64,000 bases of DNA from Ornithodoros turicata (Eukaryota; Arthropoda; Arachnida; Ixodida; Argasidae), in contig NC_088201.1 of the NCBI RefSeq assembly GCF_037126465.1, positions 142,664,376 through 142,728,375 of the forward strand, read 5' to 3'. The notes beneath the pieces were generated by a model. The model worked only from the letters and a program-made list of their open reading frames with translations. It did no database searches and was not told the DNA's origin. The translations under genes and the position numbers were made by a program. Shown piece by piece: positions 9,925 to 22,807 of this stretch; position 1 is the stretch's first letter, and the number at the start of each line of letters is the position of its first letter.

Positions 9925-12550
9925 ACCCAGCAAACACGTATCGTTCACCGATTATCCCATTTTGATCTCAATGCCCACACCCGGATAAGACGATCCATGC
10001 GTCGTCCTTGCGAGCACCGTCCGCGACTAAAACCTCTTGCCACTAATGCTCCCACACCCATCCACACGAGAGCAAAATGCGAGCATTCAACTCTTGAGAG
10101 CGAGGAGGTAGTGCGAAACTGGCGGTGACTGTATAAAATTACATAACCATTTTGGCGTTGATGCGAGTGCTACAATGGAATTACAGTTATTTGTTATGTT
10201 ACTGCAACATTATTACGCAGAAACACATTGAATTTAGATCGCAGTGCACATACGTAACGGTCACCGTTGTACAACGTCCAGCACCCGCGAGGTTCAATCG
10301 TGTTTTGACCGGTGCCGTGTGATCGTGCTCGTGACAGCCGCCCTTTTCTTCGTCGCAACGCTGGTGGAAGGATGTCAACCAACGACAAGTGTCGGTTCCT
10401 TTAAACCAGTGCTACCTTTATGTTTCCGTGCCATATAATCGGATTCATCAACTGAGCGCGCCCGACTGTAATTTGAACAATGTGGAGGTCGGATCGCATA
10501 GTCCCACGCAACGTCAGTGCTCGCGTGAATGAAAGCCAACTTGCTTTAGCTTGTGCCAGTGAAGGAGGTCACAATATCTCGGACACATATTACAACCGTT
10601 CTCCACAGCCTCCAGAACGTGAAGAGATCGTGCATGAAAATTTCAGGACGTCTTCAGCCGGTAGGCCTAGTGAGAGCGCCGAGATGGTTGTTTTTGTAAT
10701 TTGAGGTTTTATGGAAATAAATACTTTCAAAACAACCACAAACTGTACTGTGACTACATGTAACTTGTACAACCCGGTGTGGGCATATTCTCTGTGCACA
10801 CGACGCTCCGTGTAGGCTGTCACAATGAAAGCAGTGACTCCATTATTGGAATGACGGTAAGTATGGCGATTCCAACAAGTTTTATTCCACATATCTGGCC
10901 TTCGTTTAACATCGGTAAACGACCGTCGTCTGCCTCTTCGCAAGTACACCTTGCTACACGCTACCGCAGGAAGTTCCGCCCTGCACGCTGCCTTTGCGCG
11001 GCGTGCAGGGCGGAGCTTCTAACGCTAAAGTGCGAACCGCAGGAACGCCTCGCTGTACGCAGTGGCTGCTCCGGAGAACGCGCGCGCTATGATCCCAACT
11101 TCACCCCACGGGTTATCTGTGGGAGCACACAGCGAATTCGAAACAGCGGACAAGTTGAGCATTTTTCACGGGTGTTTCGGGGATTGGCGCACGTCCCAGG
11201 TACGATCGCATCATCGTATTTCGTGATCCATCCCCAGCAAACCAAAGTCCATACGTGCGAGGAACGATGGATCACGAAATGCGATGATGCCATCGTACCT
11301 GGGACATGCGCCAATCCCCGAAACACCCGTGAAAAATGTTCAACTTGTCCGCGGTTTCGAATTCGCTGTGTGCTCCCACGGATAACCCGTGGGGTGAAGT
11401 TGGGATCATAGCGCGCGCGTTCCCCGGAGCAGCCACTGCGTACGGCGGGGCGTTCCTGCCGTTCGCACCTTACCGCAAGAAGCTCCGCCCTGCACGCCGC
11501 GCAAAGGCAGCGTGAAGGGCGGAACTTTCTGCGGTAGCGTGTAGCAAGGTGTAGTTGCGAAGAGGCAGACGATGCTCGTTTTCCGATGTTAAACGAAGGC
11601 CTGATATGGCTTGTTGGAATCGCCATACTTACCGTCATTCCAATGATGGCGTTCAGTCATTGCTTTCATTGTGACAGCCTACACGGAGCGTCGTGTGCAG
11701 CGAGAATATGCCCACACCGGGTTGTACATGTTACATGTAGTCACAGTTTGTTGTTGTTTTGAAATTACTTATTTCCATAAAATCTCAAATTAGAAAAACG
11801 ACGATCTCTCCGCTCACTAGGCCTGCCGGCTGAAGACCTCCCGAAATTTTCATGCACGATCTCCTCACGTTCTTGAGGCTGTGGAGGACGGTTGTAACAT
11901 GTGTCCGAGACATTTGGACCTCCTTCACTGGCACAAGCTAAAGCAAGTAGGCTTTCATTCACGCGAGCACTGACGTTGCGTCGGACTGTGCGATATGACG
12001 TCCACATTGTTCAAATTACAGTCGGGGGTGCGCAGTTGATGAATCCGATTATATGGCACGGAGACATAAAGGTAGCACAAGTTTGAAGGAACCGACACTT
12101 GCCGTTGGTTGACATCCTTCCACCGGGGTGGCGACGAAGAAAGGGGCGGCTGTCACGAGCACGATCACACGGCACCGGTCAGAACACGTTTGAACTTCGC
12201 GGACGCTGGATGTTGTACCACGGTGACCGTTACGTATGTGCACTGCGATCTAAACTCAATGTGTTTGCGTAATAATATTGCAGTAACATAGCAAATAACT
12301 GTAATACCATTGTAGCGCTCGCATCAACGTCAAAATGGTTAGGTAATTTTATACAGTCACCACAGTTTCGCACTACCTCCTCGCCCTCAAGAGTTGAATG
12401 CTCGCATTTTGCTCTCGGGTGGATGGGTGTGGGAGCAAGAGCTTTTAGTCGCGGATGGTGCTCGCAAGGACGACGCATGGATCGTCTCATCCGGGTGTGA
12501 GCATTGAGATCAAAATGGGATAATCGGTGAACGATACGTGTTTGCTGGGT
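9925..12550. mobile_element. 2.6-kb palindromic element inserted in piggyBac gene
   Basis: Left arm 9925-11232 (1308 bp) and right arm 11266-12550 (1285 bp) are inverse copies with scattered substitutions and small indels. The ends read ACCCAGCAAACACG / CGTGTTTGCTGGGT. A smaller hairpin built on GCCCTGCACGC / GCGTGCAGGGC lies near 10978-11012 and is mirrored on the other side. Each arm contains open frames, but they mirror one another and match nothing, so I treat the element as non-coding. It resembles foldback elements or a MITE with very long inverted termini. No clear target duplication is visible. Confidence 0.8.
11233..11265. repeat. 33-bp core of the palindrome, inverted copy of flanking piggyBac DNA
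   Basis: The spacer between the arms matches the reverse complement of 12551-12584, the first piggyBac bases beyond the right arm, with about two mismatches in 34. A stretch so long cannot match by chance. It looks like templated filler DNA or a captured flank. Confidence 0.8.
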
Positions 12551-14066
12551 CGTTCCTCGCACGTACGGACTTTGGTTTGCTTGGAACCGAATGTGGACTT
12601 CTCGAACGACTTCCCTCTACCGCCAGCAGAATCACTGACAGCAAAACAGCTATTTGACCTCTTTGCATTAAAAAACATGCTGAATCATGTAGTTCAAGAA
12701 AGCAACAAATACTATCTACAGGAACATGGAAGAGCTCTGAGTTTGACAGTTGATGAACTCACATCAGTTCTCGGTGTGTTCTTCAGAATGGGACTTGTCG
12801 ACATGCATCGAATACGTGCATATTGGCAACATGGAAGCAGATCTGAGCCAGTTGCAGAAGTGATATCACGGAATCGGTTTGAAACGATAGCAAGCCACCT
12901 GCACTTCTCTGACAATGATGCTGCGACAGAAGAAGCAAAGCAGGACAAATGTTGGAAGGTGCGGCCATGGCTCTCGGGGCTATGACAAAACATGTTGAAA
13001 ATACCACAAGAAACAAAATCGTGTGCGGACGAGATACTGATCCCTTTCCGAGGAAGATCTGACATGCGAGAGTATCTTCCCAACAACCCAAAATGGAAAT
13101 GGGGCCTCAAGCTCTGGGCTCGTGCTGGGGAGTCTGAACTGTGTTACGACATGGACGTGTACCAGCCAGGTGGCAAGGGGGTCTACGGTGAAGAAAAAGG
13201 CTAACAGCTGGGCCTAGGAGCTGGTGTAGTGTTGCAGTTATGTTCAACACTCCCTGACCGTAGTAACATCCTCATCGTCGCCGAAATTTTTTTTACGAGC
13301 CCACACTTTGTGTCTGAGTTGACGCATAGGGACTTCTCGTACATTGGCACAGTCAGAGAGAATAGGCTCGAGTCATGTAAGCTCAGTGACGGGAAGACAA
13401 TGAAGAAGAAAGGAGATGGCGCAATGTATGCTTGCGTTGCGTCATGTGGTCAACAAAGCATGGTTGCTGTGAAGTGGTTTGACAACCGACCTGTCACGCT
13501 TCTTTCTAATTGTGTTGGTGTAGAACCCTTAACTCAGGTGAAGAGATGGGACAAGAAGGAGAAATGTCAGGTCGTGGTGGAGTGTCCATCTATCATACCG
13601 GAATGCAACAGGTCTATGGGTGGGGTAGGCCTGCTGGATAAAATGTGCTACAGTAACAGGTTCCCAATTCGCTCAAAAACGTAGTACATGTATATCTTCT
13701 GGCATAGTGCGAAAATTGCTGCAGTGAATGTCTGATTTCTTCACAAACGACATATGCAACAACAAAAGTTGTCTTCATGCAACTCAGTGCCTTTCTTGAG
13801 GAACTTTCTACCGGTTTGGTCCTCTCCAGAAAACGACCTGGTCGTTCGTCACAGGAAAACCTCCCCATCCGACGGCCCTTGAAGATGGCACAAGATGTAC
13901 CACGGGACGTGACAACTGATGCCACACAACATTGGCCCATTTCGGGGGAAAAGAGAAACAGGTGTAAGGCATGCACAGGGGTATACACCTACATTTCATG
14001 CTCAAAGTGCAAGGTGCACCTGTGTATCAACAAAGATCGAAATTGTTTCATAAGCTTCCATGGGGT
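12551..14066 (+). pseudogene. piggyBac-type transposase (PGBD family), dead
   Basis: Core of a piggyBac DDE transposase in frame 2: FPLPPAESLTAKQLFDLF, then RFETIASHLHFSDN, DEILIPFRGR, KWGLKLW, SYIGTVRENRL, VKWFDNRPVTLLSN and NRSMGGVGLLDK. A C-terminal cysteine-rich ring follows in another frame (RCKACTGVYTYISCSKC..LC, near 13960-14060). The enzyme would cut and paste DNA at TTAA. In-frame stops sit at 12983, 13202, 13682 and 13733, and a frame change follows near 13770. Two expected catalytic Asp positions are altered: the ADNFF-type motif reads VAEIFF near 13280 and GGVDLLD reads GGVGLLD near 13625. It is therefore inactive. Its N-terminus lies on the far side of the 2.6-kb insertion. Confidence 0.88.
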
Positions 14067-14187
14067 TCAGATAGCTTTCTCAGTTTTATTCCCCAGCTTT
14101 TCATGTACTTGTGGCACAGCTGTCTAACCGCACTGACTTATGCATTATTCATTTACTACCCACTGTTGCAGATGTGCAACTGCTTGT

Positions 14188-14193
14188 AATAAA
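14188..14193 (+). terminator. AATAAA signal after piggyBac relic
   Basis: AATAAA about 120 bases past the transposase end, consistent with its original 3' end. Motif only. Confidence 0.35.
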
Positions 14194-14199
14194 GTAATG

Positions 14200-14615
14200 G
14201 AAACATCCGCTTGTGTTTGCGTGTGTTTCCGCTTCCGCCCTAGCTGCCGTTCTGATAAAAAATCCTGTGATTTCTATCACACAGAATCATGTCACTCTGT
14301 GGGACAATTCGATATTGAAATGATTCAGGAATTTTAGCTCTTGCATTTTGTGAGTGGCTTGATGAATCCGGATTTAAAGTAGCATTTGAATCAGCACCGA
14401 CAAAACAAATCCGGGCATAAACTGATCTGATTTCCCGCTTCAAGTTTATGCCTGGACTTGATCTCAATTTGATCTGCAGTTATCGGGAAAACACGGGTAT
14501 GATTTAAATCTTATTTGACTCGTTTCCGACACTGCTTCAGATGAGGACACAAGTAAGCTATAGCTATGGTACAGGAAGAACACAAGCGGAAACACGCGCG
14601 GAAATGGAAACATCT
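14200..14615. mobile_element. Possible 0.4-kb MITE
   Basis: The left edge contains GTGTTTCCGCTT and the right edge near 14580-14605 contains the inverse AAGCGGAAACAC, each within a longer imperfect match. Between them is about 350 bases of non-coding DNA. No target duplication was recognised. Confidence 0.3.
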
Positions 14616-15945
14616 GTGGGTATTCTTTCAGTTTCTCTGCACTTGTAAGCATTCTACAAGCTGATATTCCAAAAATGTTTGGTCAGAAAGGACCGATTGG
14701 TCCTTTATTTCGGTGCATATTCTTGGTGGCAGCAAATTCTGTGTGAAATTGCGATGTATGAATGATTTGGTCTGGCCATTGACAACAGTCTCCACACAAC
14801 AGTCACAACAGTCTCCACCAAAAACCACGTGAGTAGCGGATCAGCGAAAACCAAATAATGATTAATGCAATTACACATTACCGGTAAAAAAATGTGATTG
14901 CATTTCAATAAAGCCCTTCAAAAATATAATGTTATTACATTACACATGATATGCCCTTCGAAAAATGTAATGAGTAGTTATCATTGATGCTGATGATGGA
15001 TAGAAGAAAAACAATGGGGAGGGGAGTCACGGCTAAATCGTACTGCCTACCCCAGTACACCTAATAGTTGTCCATACTTGCCGAAAGGTAACGCATTGTC
15101 GGTAATACGTTACCTCAGACATGCAGTGACGTGATTCATCAATGCTGTGAAACATAACGCTTGAGCATGCCCATGTGATTCAGTGTGTGATATGAAAATG
15201 TAGCTTAACGTATTTTTTATTTAGGAAAACCAAGTGCCAATGTTGGGCAGCATGTAATACTCACTCAGACTCAGAAAAGAGCGTTCTACTCGCTGTATGG
15301 CACATCAATGTAGAGCCACATTACATACATGATACATGAGCTTATTGGCTGTTGTATGAACGGGTTTCGCTGGTATACGTCTACGTGGTTTCATATGCAG
15401 TGCAGTTTTGGTGATATCTTGGGGACATGCTCACCCCATGCTTGCATGCATTTCGTGATCTTTCGTTATTCGTCTCTTCCGACAGTGACCTGACCTTTGT
15501 GCCCTATATCCCGGAAACGAACACTCTGCAGAATTAGTCGTGTTCCCGGGGTGTGTACCGCCCATCGGTGATTATATCGCGTTTGTGCATTTTAGTTCGT
15601 GGAATGTTTTTCTCTCCCTGCAGACACTAAGAGAGAACTTATCATGAAATTGAAAAGCAAAAAGCCGGCAATACCACATATCGTCCAATGCAGTGAAGAG
15701 TACCTCCAAATGAACAACAAAAACTGTATTGTAAAATGTACATGTCTGCAGGGTTCATTTCATTCAGTCCATTTTGTGTAGTTAAATGTGATGTGTGTGT
15801 GTGTGTGTGTGTGTGTGTGAACAAGCGTCTGAAAGTCGTCCTTTATTGCATTATGTCTATGTCCATCATTGTGTTTTGTTGTGCCGTTGCGCCATCAATG
15901 CACATTTAGTGTGGACAGTTAGTTTGCTGCCCAGACAGTAGCTGA
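14616..15945. other. Non-coding DNA with TTACCGGTAA repeat and a TG microsatellite
   Basis: TTACCGGTAA near 14877 and GGTAATACGTTAC near 15099 are shared in style with 8.0-9.0 kb. A (GT)n tract occupies about 15792-15819. No supported gene. Confidence 0.4.
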
Positions 15946-15949
15946 CAGA

Positions 15950-16310
15950 GGCATGCATGGACATATCAACTGAGAAAACAGCAGCCTTGGCTTTTACTCA
16001 GAAGCATATGCATCGGTATCAGCTATTCCTAGGCAATACGCCTGTTAGGCAAGTTGAAGTAGCACATCATAGATTCCTGTGTGTCATACTAGACTCCAAC
16101 TCGTCCTGGAAGAAGTGTATCTATCATCTGGACACAAAGGCACACCGGTGGATTTTCGTAATTTTCACTTTGCTGGGTCCAAGTTGGAAATGAATGATAA
16201 GTCTCTTCTGGCCAACCGCAAAGCACTAGTCCGAGGGACTATGTTATATAGCCTACCTGTCTTGCACGGAATTTCACACACGCAAGAACGACGGCTTAGG
16301 AATAAAAATG
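15950..16310 (+). pseudogene. Non-LTR retrotransposon reverse transcriptase fragment
   Basis: The frame from 15957 reads MDISTEKTAALAFTQK and then HRFLCVILDSNSSWKKCI. These are the segments just after the catalytic core in LINE reverse transcriptases (STEKT..F, then FLGV.LD..L.W). After a frame change near 16180 the next helix, NRKALVRGTMLYSLPVL, follows. Both ends are truncated, so it is a dead fossil of roughly 120 codons. Confidence 0.6.
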
Positions 16311-16375
16311 ATCCAGGGGTGGGGGTAACATCATCACGTCGAAAAGTATGTCCGGAAAGGCAATTCTCTGCTTTC

Positions 16376-17441
16376 TACACAGTAAATTCAAAAACACCCT
16401 TTTGGGTATAAACCGCTTACACCTTTTTGTCCTATGGCTGGCACCCTTTTTTACACCGCATCAACTGTAACACCCTTTCAAAAAGGTGTATTGTGCAAAA
16501 AACACCTGTTTAAACACCCTTTTAGGAGGGTGTTAAACACTCTTACACCCTTTCGAAAGGGTGTAAGCTCCCGCGGCAGCATGCCGAGCCATGCGGTCCG
16601 ACGTTTTTGCTTGTATGGCAACAACCACCCTAGCGACGGCACAGTTCCAGCCGTGGTTCCACACAGAACCTAAACTGGAGCGCAGCGCATCACTGGCAAC
16701 CCTCATCGTCCTAGCAACACTGTGAGTGAGCAAAAAAAAAAAGAACAATTCAAATAAAATGAAAACAAAACAGTTGGTCATATGTAAGGGAAGAGATCGC
16801 AACATCGTAACGCCGTCCGTGCTCGTGAAATGAGCGGCGTTACGATGCTGCCATCTTCAGACGATGCCTGTAATGAGCCCGAGCACTCTCGGTAGCCTAA
16901 ATTGGCGTACCAGATTGATCATATACTGAAATGCAGTTCGTTGGAGTATATTCGCTAAGCTTAGTGCGATAAAACTCGTCTGTAACGGTGACGAACATGT
17001 GTCTTTGCAATTAACACGTACGCCTGTAACGAGTCAAGATATCACCGAGCTTCCTGACATCCCTCCCTGTCAAATATTGTGTTTTCAACTCAAGCTATCG
17101 TCTATAATGTGATTACCTAGTGAGCGGAGCTGACAAGCCAATGTAATTTTTCTCTCACGAATGAAAACACCGTTTTGAACACCAGTGTATAGAAAGGGTG
17201 TATATAACGTAAACACCTTTTTCGACACCAGTGTTACTTGAAGGGTGTAAAGACAGGTGTAAACGCATAAGAACACCCTTTTTGATACAGCACTTGGTGT
17301 AATAAAGAGTGTATTTTCTCATACACCTTTTTTAGCACCCTTTTTGCGGCCTTTGGTTATCTTTGTGGAATTAAAAAAGGTGTATTTGCTTAAAAACACC
17401 TTTTTTTTACCCAGAAAGGGTGTTTTTGAATTTACTGTGTA
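16376..17441. mobile_element. 1.07-kb TA-flanked MITE with iterated ACACCCTTT/AAAGGGTGT
   Basis: Ends are TA-CACAGTAAATTCAAAAA and its inverse TTTTTGAATTTACTGTG-TA. This gives terminal inverted repeats over 30 bp and a TA duplication, as in Tc1/mariner transposition. At least eight ACACC(C)TTTT or AAAGGGTGT(A) modules in both orientations cluster in the first 190 and last 290 bases. The middle (16570-17150) is non-coding. No transposase is present. Confidence 0.75.
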
Positions 17442-17492
17442 ATATAGATTCACATAATAGTTGTGGAAAAGCACTGTCATCCGAATCGATCT

Positions 17493-18075
17493 CTTAAAGG
17501 AGCAGTGAGGTGATATTTAGCGTGGCCCTAAACCCTGTCTCATTCACTAAGCCCCCCACAGGGTCCACCATATGAAATTTTTTTCGAACAGTCGGAGAAA
17601 GCATCGACGCAAAATGACACGGTCCTCGTGTCATAAGGAAGTCCCTCGTGCTTTTTCTTTTTTTTTTCTTCTTTCTTCTCACGCGCCACCTGTAGACCCT
17701 TTTCACTGACCTCATTCCGTCCGCCATACTTTTGTGTTCGCACGTGCTCGCACCACAGTTAATGCTGGTAGCGTGCACGCGCCATGCTCAAAAGTATGGC
17801 CGCCACAAGCAGGGGGAAAGGCTATGCCGTCTGCGACAGTGACGTCAGATGAAAAGAGTCTATACGTGCTTGAGCTGTGCGAGTCACGTGCCCGAGAAGC
17901 ACGTTACGTCACGACGTTCCCTGGTTATCAGAGGTGTGCGGAATGGAGGTCTCGGCGCATTCTGTAGGTCACCTGCGCTCGTCGTTCTTTCGCATGTGCT
18001 TATCTTATTTGTTGCAGCAACACGCCGCGGCAAAAAAAAAAAAAAGGGGAGAGATATCCGGGGTGCTCCTTTAAG
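17493..18075. mobile_element. 0.58-kb MITE with CTTAAAGGAGCA termini
   Basis: Starts CTTAAAGGAGCAGTGAGG and ends with the inverse GGGGTGCTCCTTTAAG. The interior contains pyrimidine and A runs and no gene. The two boundary motifs match over 12-13 bases. Confidence 0.55.
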
Positions 18076-18445
18076 GCATACTAATAAATATTGAGCCACA
18101 CCTTGCACAATATTATGTTCATCAATAATAATAAATGATTGGGAGTATTTACACGTGAGGTAAGTCAGCCTGCATTTTTGCGGCAACATGCCGCGAGGAA
18201 CAACTGCGGATAATTGCGATCACATCGAGTCCTGTAATGTGCGCCAGAAATCCCCGACACATGGTGATGAAAGTAAGATTCCCCGCGTTGCTACCAACAT
18301 TGGCCAGAAACACGCCTTTGAGAAACAAACTCTTAACTGTCATCTCTGTATAGGAAACATTCTCGACGTACCTGGCACCACCGCTTACAACAAACAAACA
18401 GACAAACGTAGAACATGCACATTCACAAAATAATATATTGACCTT

Positions 18446-21400
18446 CTTAAAGAGACCGTAAAGTGAAAAATAACCCCCATATTTTTGCCCAATATCCTGC
18501 ACAAGATCATTGTTTGATAACGCACAGAAAGCATTATCTCTCAATTCGGCATATTTTTTACGTATATTTTGAAGATTACCGGAACATTGACAATGCTGCC
18601 TACGAACGGCAAAAAAGAGCAACTTGGGTTTCTGGTCCAAGGCGTCCAGGGATTGGTCAACCCGTACCACGTGAGAGTTAATTTTGTAGATGAAAAAAAT
18701 TGACGCACATTATCGTTACAGCTAAGCATCATTTTAAAAATGACGTTCTCTTCCACGAATTTCGAACAACATAGTTTCTACATTAATAAAGCATTCAGTT
18801 ACTTCGCTGCTACGAGCTACGATCCGCCGTGCCGTCTCCAAGGACGTCTATGTTATCGCGTTTATTTTCTACGCCGTAGGTGGTTACGTTGGTCGCGCGA
18901 AGCAGAAAGCCAAAGTTTGTGAATTGTCTGCCGCGGCTGCGTCCCGTATTCGAAAGACCTACATGTGCCTGTTGGCGTACGTTGTGGTGTTTGAGGATGA
19001 AAAAATCGTTCATCTTCGACGACCGACGTTTTCTGCCACAAGATTCCACTGGACAGTGTGCGAAAACGAATGTGGTTCGAAGCACTCGGCTATTAGATAC
19101 AGCAGCCGTGTCGTGTGTGCTGAGCTCATTTTTCTGCTGATAACTACGGGGTTACCGCAGCAGGCGAATTGCGATAACGTCCGAAGCAAATTGCCCTTCA
19201 GTGACCAGCTATTCCGCTTCACCGAGGCGACGAGCTCAACAGAATGTCTCAGGTATGTACAGGTGTCACACATGTATAAATTATAATATAGCGATGACGT
19301 ATTCCGTTTAACTGATGTTATCCTACTTTTCCCTTACTGGACCTTGTCAACATGAACAAATTTCATTTTGGGACATTCCAGTATTGAAGTGACGCCAGGC
19401 TGCTTCGGGCATGTAGAGATCTCATCATTTGATCATCATTTGAAAATATCCCTTTTTTGAAATTGTTTTAAAACTTTTTCAAGTCGACTGCAATGATTTC
19501 GTAGACTTGTGCATGGAAATCACTGTATGGGGTAACACTGATGGTGCCGGCACATTGTCCACGTCGACAGACACGGTTTGTGAAATACGCAGTAAAAAGG
19601 ACTTTTGTCTAGATCTGCACTGTAAGAATTGAGAACCAGATATATTTTGGTAATCATAAACTTTTCTACTTTGCAGGAAACAACAACTGTACTCGAGCTC
19701 GACCATGCATACTGCTTCACTGTCTCTACGGCCACTATGAAGTCTGCATGTAAGAAATCTATAGAGGACTAATGCTCAACTTTCTCTGCATTTGTTATTA
19801 CTCTTTCTGTGTGTGTGATCCAGGCACTCAAGCTAACATGACAGAAATAGCTGAAAGCAGGTATGCAAAAGACTATGTTCCGGATTTGCCACAGGTGAGA
19901 GCTTTCCTGGCTGTGGCTTTGTCCCCCCTTCTTGCTTCTGCCAGCTACAGCTGTTGATCGCTCAGGAGGTAGAAGAGCTGTGAGTCTGCCTCCAGTCCAT
20001 TTCATTGTTTGTTTTTTTTTGCATTCCTTACATGTTCACACTTGAAAGGGCATGACGTGGGCCAGTGAATACATCAACCTTCACTCCACAGATTCTGCCA
20101 AGTCCACAGGTGGAACAACTAGATTTGTTGCGTGTAGCAGACTTTGTGACATTTTTTGAGTCTTTGGACAGGTGCAGAACATCAGTATGACGTCAACAGT
20201 GGGAGAAGTAACCGATGAAAACTACTAGCTTCTTTGTAGGGTGCAGGAAGACTTCCTGTCTAGGTATAGTTATGACTAAGGAATGCGAATTAATTTTTTT
20301 ACAGATGCACACTCTACACCTGAATGCCTAGTAAAACAGCGAAAGTTCATTGTCTTTGAAGCCCCACTACTGGAATTGTTCAAAGCGTGTCTCACCTACA
20401 CTGAACCATGCAAGGTTACCACATCAGATTGGGATTCACTTTTCGGTGTTCCCCTATTTCGGACACAACCCAATCCTCTTTATTGCTATCCCGATCCCAC
20501 CTTCTCAGAGATCAATGTGGTTCTCCACGTGTTGCATGGGCACTGCCTTTTTCTACTCACGCTTTCCGTTTCTTGTTGTGATGAATAAATCTTCAATTGT
20601 GAGTTTTCAGCCATCATGCTGTCTACTGTGTTCTCTACTTCTACTGTCTACTGTGTTCTACAGCACATCATCTATGTTGATGTGCTATACCGTCCTTCTC
20701 AACACGCCAAATGTTTTTGTTGCCACAGATAATAACTTCTAAGAGTTTTCCTCTGCACCCTGCCACGAGTGAAAAATGTGGGTGCTATTGGACGGAAACT
20801 ACACGATGTGGCAACATTCACATGTCTAAAATTTTAGTCGGCGGAGATTTGCTGTTTTTGTACAACTTTCATTGTATACGTCTTCTGTCACAATTAACAC
20901 AGTTGAAGAAAAGTTTTCGTCTTCATCAAGACGACAGGTCATTGTTGGATCTATGTGCTGGATTACAATTCCTGTACTCTTTTCATGAACAGCGAATGCA
21001 AAAGCACACAAATGGTAAAATATAATTTGCTTAAACTCAAAAGGGAAAGTCACAACTGTTTATACTTCTGTTGTTTATTTTGTTTTAAGTTTTACAACTC
21101 CATCGACTACGTCAAAATATCAGAGGGCAGAAACTCCTACTTTGTCTCCTAGATTCCTGGACAATGAAAAAGAAAAATATACTGTGAGCTGTGACAAAAT
21201 GTCGCTTCTTCTTTTATATTATATTTCAATTAAATCTTCTGACACGTCTGTTGTGTGCACTGAAGCCAGTTTCTATTTGCAGGACTGTCAAAATTACTTT
21301 ACAAAAATACATCTCAATCACAGCAACAGATGACTTACGCGAAACAAAATACATGCGTACAGCCATCCCAATTCACAGAGACTTTTCGGGCTAGTTTGGT

Positions 21401-22807
21401 TATTGAGTGGCTTTACTGTGCATGGAAAAGTGTAAATGTATTTCACGCTAAATTCAATTGCAAAGATAGAGAGTGCCCGTTACTGCAAAATAAATTATTT
21501 AGTCATTTTGGAGTACTATTGCCCACACCAATGCTGCATGGTTAACTCTGAATCGAGATCAAGGGTTGCTAATGCTTGAAGTCAGTGCTCAAGTCTTTGC
21601 TTACAAATGTTAGTTGTTGACATGATAATGAATCAGTTACAAATACACCTTTTAGCGAGTTAAGTGTTAAATCCTATTCTCGGTTCAAACATGAATTGGC
21701 ATTTGGAAACCTGGTCAATATCAAGTATATAAAAGGTTATGAACACAGTTCAGCTGAGGTATACTGATGAAAATTATCGTATTTACTCCCCACATATGCA
21801 AGACACGAGTATAATCTACAAATACAGATATGCCCCCAGGTTACAAGACAGTCCAGGAACAAACTAATAATTATAATATTCGGTGACTGAAAAGAAAAGT
21901 CAATCAGATGAACTTGCAACAAGCAAGAAATTAATTTTTTCTGGCATCAATATATACATTTCTACAACTCTGCAGGTAAAAAGCCCTTATAGACATCTGA
22001 TGGGAAAGCATACCAAACAACATGCACGACGCAGGTAGGAAGAATCTTTCTATGGTGCTTTCTCAGAGCACCCCGTATCCATCTTGTGAATTGCCGATAG
22101 GCGACAGAAATAAGGGTTTTCCGTTCAATTTGCAGTTCAAGCAGCGCGTAAAGACCACACGGCGCTGCCGCGTGTGTTCTCATACTCTTCGGTTTCTCGG
22201 GTGTGAAAAAAAGACGCTTGCAGGACTTTGGTGTGAAGGCAGTGTATTTCGAAAAAAATTCGTTGTTTGCGATGCAATTGCGTGTCTGCTTTCTACACGC
22301 ATTCTGTACCTCTCGGCCACACAAACACTCGTCCGCAGTATCCATCGGCGTGCATTTCCCATATGAACACATGCATGACGAAAAAGCAGCGCTTGTTTCG
22401 GTTTACGCAAGAGCTTCTCCCTGACGCATGTAAATTTCACTAACCAGTTCATGTTCCCGGCACGATCAGCTACTGGTGAGGACGGCGGTGGCTCCGGTAA
22501 ACCTGCTGCGAACACACACTTTTCGGCATGTTATCGTACGAACAGAACTTCTGCGCGAGCGATAGCTCTAGAATGTGAAGTTGTACCGCACTCAGGTTCG
22601 GGAGCTTACGTTCTCAACGTAGAAAATGGCCACAGATGCCCTTGCCACTTCGTTTTCGCCGGATTAACGAGCGGAAGCGCTTCGATGTAAGAAAAACTAC
22701 TGCGATTTCAGTGGAGTTCTTTGACATTTGAACTTTAGAAGATTCAGGCTTTTCGCGGAACATAATATTTCGATAGGTTTATATTCACTTTTCGGTCCCT
22801 TTAAAAG
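18446..22807. other. Unassigned 4.4 kb with possible end repeats and two candidate exons
   Basis: CTTAAAGAGACCGTAAAGTG at 18449 and the related inverse CACTTTTCGGTCCCTTTAAAAG near 22786 could be the two ends of one element, or ends of two unrelated repeats. Inside, 19824-19894 is flanked by CAG and GTGAG and reads GTQANMTEIAESRYAKDYV, an exon-like segment. The 20307-20450 stretch encodes RKFIVFEAPLLELFKAC, which reminds me of an uncharacterised arthropod protein family with a Cys-rich region downstream; I cannot name it. Nothing else is recognisable. Confidence 0.3.

Noticed and set aside
10779..11638. Open frames of 210 (+) and 183 (-) codons
   Set aside because: They span the centre of the palindrome and mirror each other; composition and symmetry explain them.
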